From positions 248,001 to 312,000 of the forward strand of contig BDSL01000058.1 of the NCBI GenBank assembly GCA_003116995.1: a stretch of 64,000 bases of DNA, read 5' to 3'. The translations under genes and the position numbers were made by a program. The DNA is from Yamagishiella unicocca (taxonomy: Eukaryota; Chlorophyta; Chlorophyceae; Chlamydomonadales; Volvocaceae). Numbering within the stretch: the first letter of the stretch is position 1; the number at the start of each line of letters is the position of its first letter. The notes under the pieces were generated by a model, which saw only the letters and a list, made by a program, of their open reading frames with translations, made no database searches and was not told the DNA's origin. This document shows, one piece after another, positions 23,542 through 36,995 of the stretch.

Positions 23542-26146
23542 ATGGTCTTCTATTTCTACCCGCGCGGCCACACGGCTAACACTGAGGACTTCATAATCTA
23601 CATGGGGAAGGATAAGGTTGGTTGCAAGAAAACTTAACGACAGGGTCTTGTGCCTTGAGTCCGTCGTGGTTGCCTGCCTCCCACGCCGCTGCTCGACCAA
23701 CACACGGCGTTTCCATATACGACGTCTTTGTGCCGACACGTGGCTGCAAACCTGCAGTACGAGAACGAAGACCTGATAGCTCACGGATTACCTTGCGACT
23801 TGTGGTACGTGAGCGGTTGGGGGCCGGGGGGCGGCGGCGGCGGCGCTACTGCACCTTGAGGCTTGTGGCACCTGACGCGGAGCATGGGATCCCCCCTCAT
23901 GGCGACTCCCTCGCATGCGGCACTCGGCAAGGCTGTGGCATGGCGTGCTGCTTCCCTGTCGCGCCTAGCATGTACGAGCACTCCATAAGGCTGGCGAAGT
24001 GCCCCTGGAAAGGGATACATGGACGGGGTCAAGCGGGCCGGACGCGACGGAATTACCGCGCATCGCCGTGCAGCGTGGATTGGGAGTTGCACTAGGATAG
24101 TGCATAGCCTGCACAGCCTTGGCCCCCACACGACCTGGCGGCAGCCCGCACGCGCAAAAGTGCGCTCGAGCGCACGAAACCCACGTCCTGGTGCCTTGCG
24201 GCTACTGCGCTTCTGCGGCTACAGTTACTGGTCTGCCTATGGATTGTGCACCAACACTTGCTTGCGCCAGTCTGACGGATCTCAGCTCTCTAAGGCACGT
24301 ACGGCACTGTACGGCATCGTACGGTCGGCCCCCGCGTCGCAGGTTCCACGTGGACGACATGTCCTCCGCGCACGTGTACCTCCGGCTGCCCGACGGCTGC
24401 GACATCAGGGAGATCCCGGCAGACACGCTTGAGGACTGCGCGCAGCTGGTCAAACAGAACTCCATCCAGGGTGCGCGTCGTGCGGTGCATGCGGCGAAGT
24501 GTGCGGGAGGAGGGGGTTGACGCAGACACCTGGCGAGCAGGAGGAGCACCAGCCGCGCCGTGTGAGCCATGGTTGGCTGCGTGCAGGAAGAGTAAACGGT
24601 GTATCTGCTATGTTGTCAAGGGTTCGGGAGGGGGAGACCGGGTGTCAGCACGTCAGCGAGTGCCGATTGCTGCGGTGGCAGTGGCGTGAGGGATGTATCC
24701 AATTCGACGGCTGCACATCAGGACTGCGCGCCAGGCTGTTCCCAGCCCTCATCTTTCCACCGCCCTAAATCCTTGATCTTGTTTATTGCCTTGCAAGGCT
24801 GCAAGACCAACAACGTAACCATTGTGTACACGCCCTGGGGTAACTTGAAGAAGACTTCAGGAATGGATGTAGGACAGGTGCGTTTAGGGACCAGTCCTCA
24901 ATGTTCCATCATGAGGCAGTCTGATGCTTTTGGCGTTGCAACTGCAAGGAGGGAAGACCGGCGCCGTGTGCTCGACAGGCATTTGCGTCTGCGTTTGGTC
25001 CCTCGCACAGCTGGAACTCCTGTGACCGTCATATCCCAACCGTACTTGCGCTCGCGCTGGGAAGGCGGTGCTGTCCACGACGGGGCGAGTCGCAATTACT
25101 GCGGTGTGGGTCTCCCTGCTTGCACTTTTTCCACGATGTTGTCCCTGCCGGTTCGCTATGCCAATGTGCGCCTCCTTCAATGGCCATTCCCAGGTTGGTT
25201 TCCATGACCAATCCGTCGTATACAAAGTCAAGGTAGACCGCAAAAACAACGAAATCATCAACCGACTGGAAAAGACGCGGCAGGAGCGGTACCCGGACCT
25301 TGCCGCAGAGAAGGAGAACTACATGTCACAGGTGGGCCGCCAGGACCGCTCCGGCAAGGGGGGGAGTGCACGGGGCATCCTAACAGGGGGAGGATGCTGC
25401 GAGGGGCCCCTGGGAATGCACGCAAAGGTCGAAGTGAAGTGGAGTGGAACTGGCCGCGCCAGCTGCTCACAGCGCTTGCACTTTGGGTGGGCAGCGGGCA
25501 ATTGCATGCTCCCACGTGCACAAGACGTGCATGGGAACTTCGGCGAACTTGCTTGAAGCTTTCGATTGTGAGCCAGCGAATCGATGTCGCCATAATATCA
25601 TAAAATGTCGCACCCCTCCTCTCGGGTGATGGCGGGCGGGGCCCGGGGCAGGTACGACAAGCCAGGCGCGCTGAGGAGCGGGCCATCCGGGCCGCCGAGA
25701 AGTCCGCCAAAGAGGACCGCAAGAAGCAGGAGGACCTCAAGAGCTACAAGCATATCATGAAGGTGGGGTGGGCACGGCAGACGTGATGATGCCGTTGGAA
25801 CACGGTCGGTGGTGGAGCACGGCGGCGCGTGCGGAATCAACGTTGGCCTTCAACGTTGGCCTGTAAGGAAGGGCGTGAGGGTCCCTCCCTCGGCGTCGTC
25901 TAGTTCGCCGTAGCAAGTCTGCTGATCCTAACGCACGGTTGTCTGCGCATGGAGGGGGCTCCATTCCTGCCGCCGCCGCGCCTGGCTTCCCTCCCGTTAT
26001 CTACCGCTCCCCACTGGACCACGGCACCTGACCCTCGGCCATGGCCGGCCCCACGCCGCACCCCCTAGGACGAGTTCATGGTCAGCAACAAGGATCTCAA
26101 GGACAAATACAAGTCAGTGGAAGATTTCGAAGAGGATTTCATGTAA
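23542..26146 (+). CDS. CCDC25: CCDC25-family NFACT-R domain protein
   Basis: Seven exons join in phase: 23542-23616, 23758-23804, 24343-24470, 24798-24877, 25194-25331, 25652-25762, 26069-26146, giving 218 residues, close to the ~208 of animal CCDC25. It starts MVFYFYPRG and continues with [61 protein letters not shown] and [20 protein letters not shown], the hallmark NFACT-R (DUF814) order. The C-terminus is a charged coiled coil ending [13 protein letters not shown] acidic sequence (VEDFEEDFM). NFACT-R relatives Rqc2 and RqcH bind stalled ribosomal large subunits; human CCDC25 has also been described as a DNA sensor. The algal role is unknown. The exon 4 acceptor is AAG rather than CAG. Confidence 0.96.
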
Positions 26147-26585
26147 CAATCCATCAGGCTAGGGGTAGCGAGCGGCTCTAGGTGGCGATGGGCCCGCAGC
26201 GTCTCCTGTGGGGCACTCTGGGCACCAGTGATGGCTTTGCGCTGTACATTTCTTCCGTTCATGGACTCGCGTCGTCCGCGCTCTTGTAGCTTCTGAGGAG
26301 AGGGTGAGGGTGAGGTTGTGCTGCGAGGTTGCAAGCAGGCCGTGTGTTGGTTATATCCGCTAGTTGCAATCAATGCATCGAATTGTTCAGTACAGCTGCC
26401 TGGAGGGCTAGGACGGCGCAGTACCGTGACATGCTATGTCAGCTCGAGAGTAATTCTTCCTAGTCCGAATGCATCTGTCGCTTTAGGAGAGCATTTGCGT
26501 GTTAGGAGAGGAATTCCTGAAGCTAGACACATAATCAAGTACGTTGCGTGGGCGTTGCGTGGGCATGAGCTCGCAGCTGGGACGG

Positions 26586-26590
26586 TGTAA
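26586..26590 (+). terminator. TGTAA poly(A) signal of CCDC25
   Basis: TGTAA lies 440 bp after the stop codon. An ATGTAA also overlaps the stop codon itself, but the distal copy gives a normal 3' UTR length. Confidence 0.55.
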
Positions 26591-28313
26591 TGTGGCTTAG
26601 TAGAGAGCGCTGCCGTGGCGGGACCTAGTTATTTGCGCCCTGAGGCACGGACCGTTTGCCCGTGGTGCTGTTACTCGTCGCAAGCACCGGGGGGCTTGCA
26701 CGGGCTGTTTGGCCTAGTTTTTCAGCGCCCGTTGCCCTTTTCGGAGTGGCCCCGCCGCTGTCCGTCAAATTACTATGACGTCGAGGCCGGCTCAGCGCTC
26801 AATTGGGTGTTCCGGGACCCTTAGCAACACTTTGGCTGGTACTGGGGTGCTACCTGCAGGCACCCTGCTTTCCTGATGAGCAAATGCAAGTATGAAATGT
26901 GGCCGCGCATGGGGCTTGTTTGGGTGCCTGCCGCATGACTGGTGTAATTGTTGCATATGTCTAGCCGGCTCTCATGCCCAAATGGAAAGACAGCCGACGT
27001 ACTCTACTCCGAGAGACCTGGTGCGGGTTGCGAGGGGCCTCTGTCCCCTTCGGTGTTGGGGGCACATCTGCAATGTTGCGCTGCCGTAATATCCTGTTGC
27101 GCTGCCGCGGTATCCATCAGGGTCGTGCTGGCCGCCTCGGGGCTCGGGCCAAAGACCGGTCGGGCCAATGACCGTGCAAAGAAGCACGACAGTCAGTTTG
27201 TCCAGGTTTGTCCAACCGCTGAACGCTAAGGCGCACGCACGGACGTTCTTCGATTACGCTTCATTAATGGGTACGATACGACAAGTGGCAGGAGGTCGAG
27301 AGTGAAAATTCTCGTAGCATGCTGCAACCCCATGTGGGGGGCCGATTGACTTTTTGGCTGGGACAAGAAGGGACTGAAAGACTCCGCTGCCGCTTGTAGC
27401 GCGGCAAGTCAAGAATCAAAAGCTTCCGGAGTGTATGTAGGATGTCAAACCGAGAGGATTCTGTCAAACGTGTTCCAACCAAAAGCGACCAACGCAAGTA
27501 CCGTGCCTGCCTTGAAAGCCATCGCGCAGATGCGCAAAACATCAAGCCGCGACATGTGTGCATTCATTTATGACGAGCCATATCAGAGGAGTTGAAACCA
27601 GACGCAATCAGAACGCATCAGCGCAGCCCAATTCCCTACTCCTATGACACAGACCAGGCACTTCCTGGCGTGACGTCTGGCGCAGTATGGGTCCGCAGGG
27701 ATTAATTAAGTGACATGCTGTTTGATTTAGACCTCCCAGCTAGTAGGCAGCTCAATGGCGCCAGCGAGCCGTTCCACATTCGCAATATGGTATGTATGAG
27801 CACATCTTATGAATGCTTTTCCGCGAGAATTGTCGTATATTTCATCATAATCGGAATTTGCTCAAAGATTTTGGATGGACGACCAATGCTATTTTCGGCC
27901 TGACCGGTCCGGAATGCAGCGCGCCCTGAGAAATTCACAGAGCATGATAGCTAGTAAGTTATTATTGCAAATGTGCTCACAAATGCTTCTCCATCGCACT
28001 CGTGGGCCGCGATTCGTATCTCGACCGCCGCAATCTGGTTGGGACGAGCATACGACACACTGCGTATATTGCGTCGGGTCGTGCTGCCAACCCGGACAGG
28101 TCTCGAATGCACCAGCAACATGAATCCTCGAAGTCGTTCTGCGGCTGAAGACTCACGGAGCACTTCGCACAGAACACCGTTTACTGTTCTACAGAGCACC
28201 GAACTAACGCAACGGTACCAGAAGTCGCAGCGAACACCAAAAACAACTTTTAGAGATTCGCGAGCATCACCAGCGCCCGAACCTCTTGCGCCGTGCTATG
28301 TGCATCAGCCGGC
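26591..28313. promoter_or_regulatory. 5' flank of the ROC40-like gene
   Basis: About 1.7 kb with no convincing gene. It should contain the promoter and 5' UTR of the MYB gene. The stretch near 27800-27960 is noticeably AT-rich. No clock-type element was confirmed. Confidence 0.35.
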
Positions 28314-31300
28314 ATGGAGGAGGCTAAAAGCCCGAACCCGGGCGCCGCAGCGTTGCAGCTGCCTGCGCAATCGCAGCTGCCCGCTGGGCCGCAAAGCGCA
28401 CCAAGCACCTCAGCGCAGCAGACTGACCATCAGGACTGGACAAAGATGAAGGTAAGCTTCTTCTTGAGGTAGCTAATATCAAGGCTTGCGCGCAAGCTGC
28501 GCCAAGCGCGACTGCCCGGTTCGTTGGGAGCATAGGTTCTCCAAGCAAGGAATGTATGTAGCCGTAACGGCCTGGTACTTGACTTATGTATTGACCTCAA
28601 GTAACAACCTCAATAGCGCCCTGCAGCCATCTGGTTGCGCGTTGGCGCGGCCCAGACGCGCGCGGTCCGCGGCGCGGAGCTCTCACAGTACGCACGACCA
28701 TTCCCACGCTGCAGGCCCGTAAGCCCTATATTATCACCAAGCAACGAGAAAGATGGACCGAAGACGAGCACGCAAAGTTCCTCGAGGCGCTAAAACTGTA
28801 TGGTCGTGCTTGGCGTAAAATTGAGGGTGAGGCATGGTGCAGGGTCTCTCGTTTGCCTTCGTACCAAGCCAGAAAACAACCATGATTTAAAAATCACGCC
28901 TTTAAGAGCGATTGCGGACGCTTACCGGACCGTACCGTGTGTGTGCACCCCTGCGGCACGGAACCCGTGGCCACAACAACCCGCGAATGAAGCGCCTATA
29001 ATGTGCCCTGACATCCAACTCACTGCCCCTGTAACAGAGCACGTGAGCACCAAAACAGCTGTGCAAATACGGAGCCATGCACAGAAGTTTATCAACAAGT
29101 TGGAGAGGAACAAGGACACTGGGTCAACGGAGGATGGTGAGCACGCGGGTTGACCGGCAAGCGGGCAAGAGGGGAACATGCGTGCTGATGCGGATGCCGC
29201 AGGTTCGATAAGCCAGTGTACTTGAACTCTCCGCGGCACCCGCTTGCACGCGGATAGAAGAGCGCAACTGGGGGGGGCTCCCGCCTTGGAAGTTGGATGC
29301 ATGCATCAGTATGCCAGGTTCCATGAAGTACGCCTCCCCTCCCCAACATATCGGATCGACCTGCACCACCGGGCCATGATCGGGTTTGTTTCTCGGATCC
29401 TTGGGCTGGAGGCGCCACAGTAAAGATCGCCGTGTATATTCAGGACGCGTTTTAGCCGGCGCGCACCAAATGTCGAGTGAATTTGGTACCCTCCGCGTTC
29501 GGACCACGTTGGAAACACGCCATTTTTGGCAGTCTATCCGCGTTGCGTCTCTAATCCCCATATTAATCGACACATGCCGTACCCTCGCCCACAGGCATCA
29601 GCATCCCGCCGCCCCGCCCCAAGCGCAAGCCATCGAGGCCTTATCCACGGAAGGACCCAGTGGCCGACAACAGCGGCAGCGGCGCTGCTGACGTCAGCGG
29701 TGTCATTGGCTGCAGCGGCGCTGCCACCGCGAGCCAAGGGACGGGGTTGATGAATTGCCAGCAGCAATCAAAGCTCTCACTTCCCGTGCCGCCGCGCTCG
29801 TCCTCTTTGCTACAGCCGCCCACTGCCACGCTGCAGCAGCTCCAGTTCCAGCTGCCGATGGCGCTGCAGGGCTCACCCAACATGACGCCGGCGGCCGCGG
29901 CGGCTGCGGCTGCGGCGGCCATCAAGCACCAGCAGCACCAGCAGCACCTGCACATGATGGACCGGCCGCACCCGGCCTCGCACTACTCGGAGGTAACGGA
30001 CGCGACAGTGGCGGCGGTTGCGGCGGCGGCGTCAGCGGCAGCGGCGGCAGCCGCGGCAGCGGTGGTTGCGGCGGCAGGGCAGCAGGTCCAGGCTCATTTG
30101 CAGGTAGGGCTTGTGGAATGTGGATGGGCCGGCTGCCGGTGGGCGGGTGCGGGTGCGTCGCCGTTCCTGGACGCCACTGCAACAAGAGGGCCCCATGCTG
30201 CAGTGGCACTGCCCTGAAGGGCGGGGGTGTGGGCTGCGGTGGCCTGACACGGGTTGCTCAACCGACTTTCAGAGGGGCGCTGTGGCGTGGGGTATCGGGG
30301 CGGCGCATGTGTGAAACGCTTGCGCGCCACATTGCTTTGTTACTGAAGCGGTGGGTCACGACTGGACGAGGACACGAGGAAGCCAGGAATGCCGCGAGCC
30401 GCCGCTGACGTGGCTACCCACCCACCCACCCACCCCCCTCGCCTCTCCTCTGCCGCACAGGCGCATCCGCCGCAGGGCTTCCCGTTCTTTGGGTTGCCGC
30501 CGTCGCTGCTTGCCCAAATCACGCTCCAGAACCCTGCCCTAGAGGTGAGTCTCTCGCCGTACAATGTACGGCGCCAGATCCTTGGCGCCGGAGGCAACCC
30601 AATGTTACCCAGCCCCCCGCCCCTGCCATGATGCCCCTGTTTAGGCGTGTTGTGTCGTGGGATTCGCTGGGACCGGACTCCTCCCAGCCACTGGCCTGAG
30701 CACCGTGTGCTATGGGCAAGTGCAGGCTCTGACCACAGCACCCGCTTTCACTTTTTCGTGCAGGGCATGTCCTTCGGCGGCAACGGCGGCAGTGGTAGTG
30801 GCAACCCCCAAGGCAATGGCGACGGCCCAGGGGGCCCCTACCGCACCTGGTCTGAACACACGGACGCGCCTCCCTGGGGCACCTCGCCACACGACCACCG
30901 CCACCACCTGCACCACCACCACCATCACCACCGCCACCATAGCACCGACCGCTCTCAGCAGCAGCAGGTGAGGCCGCACCCGCGCCGCCAAGCTATGCCA
31001 TAGCGGTGGCTCTCCGCCACACCCCTGACGGCTTTTCCGGCGTCTCACACACCTTCTCACACCTTCTCACACATCTGCTGCGGCTCACCAGCAAACCCAT
31101 TCCCCAGCCCACGCTTGGCCTGAGGTCGTGCAAACCTCCCCGGACGTACCGCGCGCTTTTCCAGCCGTACGACGACTGTGCTGCTGTACTCTTCATGTGC
31201 CTCTCCGAGTGTGTACTCTCCAAAGGCCTCTCCGTCCGCTCCTCTTAATCCTCACACCCGCCCCCGTCCTGGTCCCCGCGCGCTCCCTTCCTTGCTTTCC

Positions 31301-34300
31301 GGCGTAGACGCTTGCGGAGGCGACCGCCACCACGACTGACGCCGAGAACCCCGCCGCCCACATGAACGGCGACCTCATGGCGCTGGCCATGGGTGTCGGC
31401 GGGGGCCAGGAGTCCCGCGGCAGCGACGGCAACAGCGTCGTCACCGAGCGCGACGGCGAGCAAGGCGGCGGCGGCGGCGAGGGCGACGACACCGGCCAGG
31501 ACGCCGGCGTCGAGGATCAGGCGGCGCAGAGCAACCGGATGGAAGCCCAGGTGCGCAGGCGGTGGCGGTGGCAGGGCGCGGCTCGCATGCGGATGCTGCG
31601 GTGGCTTCGGGCGGTGTGCTGGCCGGCTTGTGGTGGCGTGAAGGGGCCGGGCAGGTGGCGGGCAGGTGCTGCTGGGTGACTGTCGGCGGGGGGGGGCTGG
31701 CTGGGCGCTGTCGCCGGGTAGATGTGCAGCCGCTGTTGGCGGGGACGGGGGAGAGGCCGCTGCCGGGCTGGCGGCCGAGCCGCGAGCGGGTGCGGAGGGA
31801 GGGGAGGGGGAGCAGGTGGCTGTAGGTGACAGCGCTAGGTCGTTGGGGGCATTGCGCTGGCGGGGAGGGCTGCTGGCTCCTCTCCGACACCCGGTCGGCG
31901 GACAGCGCGCGCTCGCTTGCTTACTGATGAACGCCCGTGGCCTCCGTCCCTCTTCCGCGCCCTTCCGCAGTGGACAAACGGCGGCCAGCAGGCAGAGATC
32001 GACCAGCAAGGCATGATGACTGTCCAATACTGGCAGATGCTAGGTGGGTGTCAAGGTAGGAGGGCACATCCCGGCGGCCACCCCGACCCGACCTGACCTG
32101 GTCGCTCGCGACCCATGCGCCTCCCGGCCCTGGCTGCCACGTGTCGTCCGGCCCCCGCAGCCGACTGTCGCCGCCGGTGGCCGTATCTGATGTTGCTGGG
32201 CCGGGCAGCACCAGCAGCACCTGCACGTGATGCGCCGCAGCCGCTTGCACGTCTGTACTCTTCGCAAGCATACTGGTAGCTATTGTACGTTTGTACAGCA
32301 CGAGTCATCATAGGCAACGTCCAATCGTCAACGTGGCAACGTCCTCGGTCGACCGGTCGCGCGCAACGCCCTGTTCCGCCCCCTCCCCCCGCCTGTCCTA
32401 CCTATGTCCTTCCACCGAGAGATTCTCTCTCTCCCGCCGCTCTGAACCTCCCGATCCGATCCTCGTCGCCTGCAGGCATGCTCGACAGCAGCCGACCTGC
32501 ACACGCCAGCGGCGCCGCCTCGGGCGGCCACTCGCCGCGGGATGGCCACGGCGCCCACCACAAGTCGCTCAGCAACAGCACGCGCGCCACCGGCAGCGGC
32601 GGCGGCGGCGGGCTGCGCGTCAAGGGCGTCTCCAAGACCCACACCCACAAGGAGCCAGCGGCGTTCCTGCGGGAACAGCAGCACAAGAAGGTGCGTACGG
32701 CGTACGACGTACGGCGTGTGCCGTACTAGGAGTTGGGAGGCCTTACGCAGGGTGAGGGGCCGTGACCTTCCCAGTGTCTGCGTTCGATGCCCGCCCTGGT
32801 ATCACGTGTGTCTCGTGTGGCATGTGGGTATCATCCAGGAGTCTGCTTTCCTGCGCGCTAGGGGTTAAGGGTCTCCAGAGTTCTTGAGCCGCGATAACAT
32901 TTCCTGCACATCCCTGCCCCTGTCAGTCCAGTCGACCTCGGGGTTGAACCACGCTATGTGACCCTGCTCCGAAGCCACCTTACACTGTGCCGTCGCCGCC
33001 GCCCCCTCCCTCCCCTCGCCGCACTTTTTCGGACATCCACGGGTTTCCCTCGAACCTCCCCTCGCCGCACAGGCTGCCCCACGCGACACCTCACCCTGCT
33101 GCAGCGACATGAGTAACATGGTCCGCAGCCACCACCACCACCACCACCACGAGCCCACCTCGCCGTCCGTCCAAGAAGCCGGCGGCAAGCCGCCTGGCCG
33201 CGGCGGGGGCAGCTTCGACACCAACGGCAGCGACAGTCGGTTGCGGGCCGCACGGAACGACGCGGAGATCAGGTGCGCACTTAGAGGACCTTGCGGAGGT
33301 GCTCGCGTAAAGTCATGGCATGGCATCTTATGGAGGTGCTCGCGTAAATTCAAGGCATGGCATCTTATGTAGGTGCTCGCGTAAAGTCATGGCATGGCAT
33401 CACACCATCGGCCAAGTCCCTTTCGGGCGCCAGGCATGCATGTCATTAGGGCTGCGTACCGCGCTGACCCACGAGAGAGATGAGACCCCCCCTGCAACCT
33501 GTCTCAACCGCCCAAGTATGACGCTTCCTACCTCCTCGCTGGTCCTCGCTGCTCTCTCGCCGCAGGGAAGCCCAGGGCTCCAACCCAACCAACCACAACA
33601 ACGGCAACGGTAACGGCAGCTCTGGCAATGGCTCAAACGGCAACGGTAACGGCAGCGGGTCGCAAGGCAACGGCTCGCAGGTAGGGTCGTGCGCCCTTGG
33701 GTTGCCTTGCTTGTGTATTGGGTGTTTTGGCGGCAGGTGCCGACGGCCGGTAGAGTGACTTGTCACGTTTGCGCTCTGAGTTATCAACATTTTGCCTTGT
33801 TGTACTTGCCACAGGGCAACGGCAATGGCAGTTCCGGCAACGGCAATGGCAGTTCCGGCAACGGCAATGGCAGTTCCGGCAACGGCAATGGCAGTTCCGG
33901 CAACGGCAATGGCAGTTCCGGCAACGGCAATGGTAGTTCCGGCAACGGCAATGGCAGTTCCGGCAATGGAAATGGCAGTTCCGGTAATGGCAATGGCAGT
34001 TCCGACAACGGCAATGGCAGTTCCGGCAACGGCAACGGCAGCTCCGGCAACGGCCACAGGGGGGGCAGTGGAGGCGGTGGGGCCGGCGGCAGTGGTGGAA
34101 ACGGAAACGGCCACAGCATCAAGGACAGCAACAACCCGATCTTCAACGGCAACGGCCACAGCAGTGGTGAGATCTTGGAAGGGGTGCCGATCAGTCAACG
34201 CATGAGAGCACACGGCGAAGCGCACAGAGCGTGTGTCACAAAACTTGCAGTGCTCGCAGTCCTTTTATTTTTGTTGTTCACGTTGTGACTGATGTGCGGT

Positions 34301-36995
34301 GTCAAGAGCGAATTGCCGGCTCGCAAGCCTGTTTCGTTGTGCCGGTGCGTCTTCGTACTCTTGTCTGCGAAGGTCTTGGTTGCGACGACCTGCCTTTACT
34401 TGCAGCAAACATCTTACTTGCCTGCGATGGCTGGTGGATACCGGTACCAGCCATCCTCTCCCTCCTGCTGCCAACGCGGTGAACGACCAAGCTTGCAGCT
34501 GCGGCGCGCTTGGTCTTCCCTCTCCCGCCACCACACACTCGTGCCACTCCCCTCAGCCGAGCCGCAGCCTCACCAGTTGTTCCCTTCCTCTCGATCTCTC
34601 ACCCGTTCTCTCAAAGTTCTCCCGCCGCTCAAGACACTCTTCCAGCTCCTCGTCCAGCTGGCCTGGCTGCGGCGCACTTCCTCACGGACTCGTGGGACCT
34701 TGGTCCTCAGCCACCACCACTCCCGCAGCCTGACCATGCCCCTCCACCAAGCAGCAGCTCCGCGCCCCTCCACCAAGCAACAGCAGCCGCAGCGGCACCC
34801 GGTACAGCAGGTCCCCTTCCCTCCCTCCCCAGCACACGCACCCGGCCACATACCCACTTAACCCTTCCCGTGTGTCCCCACCCGCGTGCCACTTCATCTC
34901 GGGTCGCCCTGATCCCCGGGACCTGTGATTGCTCACGTGCCCTTCCTCTCCTTTCCTCCCCCTCCCGCCTCTTGCAGCCAACGGGACCAGCCAGCACCAC
35001 CATCACCACCACCACCACGCCCACGTGCTGCCCCGCTCTCCCGCCTACGACGCCGGCCGCTATCCATCTCACCACGAGACCCAAGACCGCGACGGCAACG
35101 GCGCCTCCGGCATCGGCGTCAGAAGGCCTAGCTCTGAAGAGGAAGACACCAACAACATGGGCGCGGGGGCGGCAGCCGGCAACCCGGCCGGTGGCGCCGG
35201 TGAGGGCGATGCCGGCGGCGAGGTTGGGGCTAGGGCAGCTCCTGCAGGCAGCGACGCGGCCGCCTGCCGAGGCAGCACACGCGGTGCCGGCGGGGGCCTC
35301 CCGAGTGCCAAGGCGCCTTCGGGCGTCGGTGCGGGTGCGGGCGAAAGTGACGGCAGTGGGGGCAGCGGCGGCGGTGGCGGTAGGGGCAACGGTGGGAGCA
35401 GCATCAAGACGGAGTGCGCGGGCGGCACTGGCGGGACGGGCGTCCTGGCTGGTCGCCTGGGCAGCGCCGGCCTGCGTCGGCCGGACAGCGTCCTTGGCCT
35501 CGTGTCGGGTCGTGACCGACCCGTGGGTCAGGTCGCGGGCTCGGCGTTCTCAGTCCCGCCGCCTTTGTTGAAGTCGCGCGCCGCCGGTAGTGGCGTCTCC
35601 GGAGGCGGCTCTGGGGATACCAGGCAGGTGCAGGACCTGCTGGTGCAGCTGCAGGCGCACACCTCGCTGGCGCCATACCAGGCGTCCGCCGGGGGACTGT
35701 CGCCCACCTTTTCGCAGCAGGCCCTGAACACGGGCACTTCGGCGGCGCAGCCCTTTTACGCCACGGCTGTCGCGGCTGCAAACACGGTGCACCAGGGCCT
35801 CATGGGCGCTGTGCAACAGCAGCAGATTGCAGCGGCGGCGGCGGCGGCGCCGGCCGCCAGCAAGCTGGGCCTGCCAGCGGATGCGTTGCCGATTGCGATC
35901 GCGCTCACGCAAATGGCTCAAGGAACCTTCTCGCAGCGAGCTCACGCTTTGGAGCTCGCCGATTTGCCGCCCGTGCCGGCGCTTGACGCCAGTTCTGCCG
36001 GCTCAGTCGCGGCAGCTGTACTCTCCCAGGCCGCGTCGGCTGGTGCTGCCGCTGCCTCTGGGAGCAGTGGCGGTGGTGCTGTCAGCGGCGTCGTGTCTGT
36101 GAACGCGGCGGCGGCGTATGCGCAGCTGGTTGCTATGGTCAAGGGGGTGGCGGCGCAATCGACGCGCTCCGAAACCGCGGCGGCGGAAATCGCCCTCACG
36201 CAGGACACCAGTGCCTCTGCTGGGGGCATGGCGTCCGTGAGCACAGCCGGCGGCGACGGCAGCAGCCCCCGAGTGGGGCCCCTGCCCTTGCCGCTTGCGC
36301 TACATCAGTCGCTGCTGCCGGCCGTGCCGCTCCTGGCGGCGGCTCTTGCAGCGGCTCAACAGCAGCAGCCTGCCGCGCGGATTGCAAGGAGCAGCGGCGG
36401 TCACGGCAGCCGCGACGGCCCAGGAGGCAGTGGCGGTCTGGCGGCTCTGGCTCCACCGGTGGCATCCACCCAAGCTAGTGGTGGCGCCGCTGCTGCCATG
36501 GATGCTCCTGCCGTGTCGCCGTCAGCTGACAGCCGTCGCCGGTCCTCGCTCGCCGAGGCGGGCTCCGAAGACTCGGACATGGTGCCAAGGTCTGGCGCCG
36601 GCACCAGCGGCGGCGGTGGATCGCGCACCGCCGCTGCGTCTGTGGCGCCTCTTGGACCGTCGCGGCCACCGCCGCGGCATGTGTCGCCGTCCAGGCCTCC
36701 GTCCTGGTCGCATCAGCACCAGCCCAGCGCTTCGCAAATGCTCCAAAAACAGCACCACCACCACCAGCACCACCACCACCAGCAGCAGCAGCACAAGCAG
36801 CCGCAGCCGCACCGGCTCATGCGCCAGGCACCGCAGCAACCGCTTCCTCCTCGCCCCATGCTGGGCCCGATGCGGACGGACTTGCCGCGGGAGGCGGAGG
36901 CCGCCGCCGCGACCGGCAAGCGACCCACAGGCAGCCGGCCCTGTGACCCGGCTGCGGACGCGCCTGCTCCCCCACTCAAGAAGCCCCACCAATGA
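28314..36995 (+). CDS. ROC40: ROC40/LHY/REVEILLE-like SHAQKF MYB transcription factor
   Basis: Predicted nuclear single-MYB DNA-binding protein of the CCA1/LHY/RVE type; the Chlamydomonas member ROC40 works in the circadian clock. Fourteen exons fit in phase: 28314-28451, 28715-28826, 29038-29136, 29595-30103, 30461-30544, 30764-30967, 31308-31550, 31971-32043, 32476-32690, 33073-33272, 33566-33680, 33815-34166, 34646-34801 (or from 34658), 34978-36995; about 1,505 residues. [20 protein letters not shown] (about 57-76) and RSHAQKF (about 95-101) form the MYB repeat, split by an intron. [16 protein letters not shown] (about 121-136) is the diagnostic LHY/RVE extension. The remainder is low complexity: Ala, His and Gly runs, an 11-copy GNGNGSS array, and a C-terminus with HHHQH/QQQ tracts. 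The start is the ATG of [10 protein letters not shown]. The assignment to ROC40 rather than another RVE-type paralogue is inference. Confidence 0.9.
33297..33403 (+). repeat. 37-bp tandem repeat, 3 copies, in a ROC40 intron
   Basis: Units start at 33297, 33334 and 33371 with AGGTGCTCGCGTAAA. The third is slightly shorter. The array lies 25 bp after the donor of exon 10. Confidence 0.8.
33815..34045 (+). repeat. 21-bp coding minisatellite, 11 perfect-length units
   Basis: Eleven consecutive 21-bp units fill the start of exon 12, each encoding GNGNGSS with few substitutions (one unit encodes GNGNGSS with GGA, one DNGNGSS). The first unit starts at the first exon base. The unit is a multiple of three, so copy-number change would not break the frame. 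Confidence 0.95.

Noticed and set aside
33784..34152. Minus-strand ORF of Leu/Pro heptads over the 21-bp array
   Set aside because: It is the antisense of the GNGNGSS repeat; the plus-strand exon fits the MYB gene in phase.
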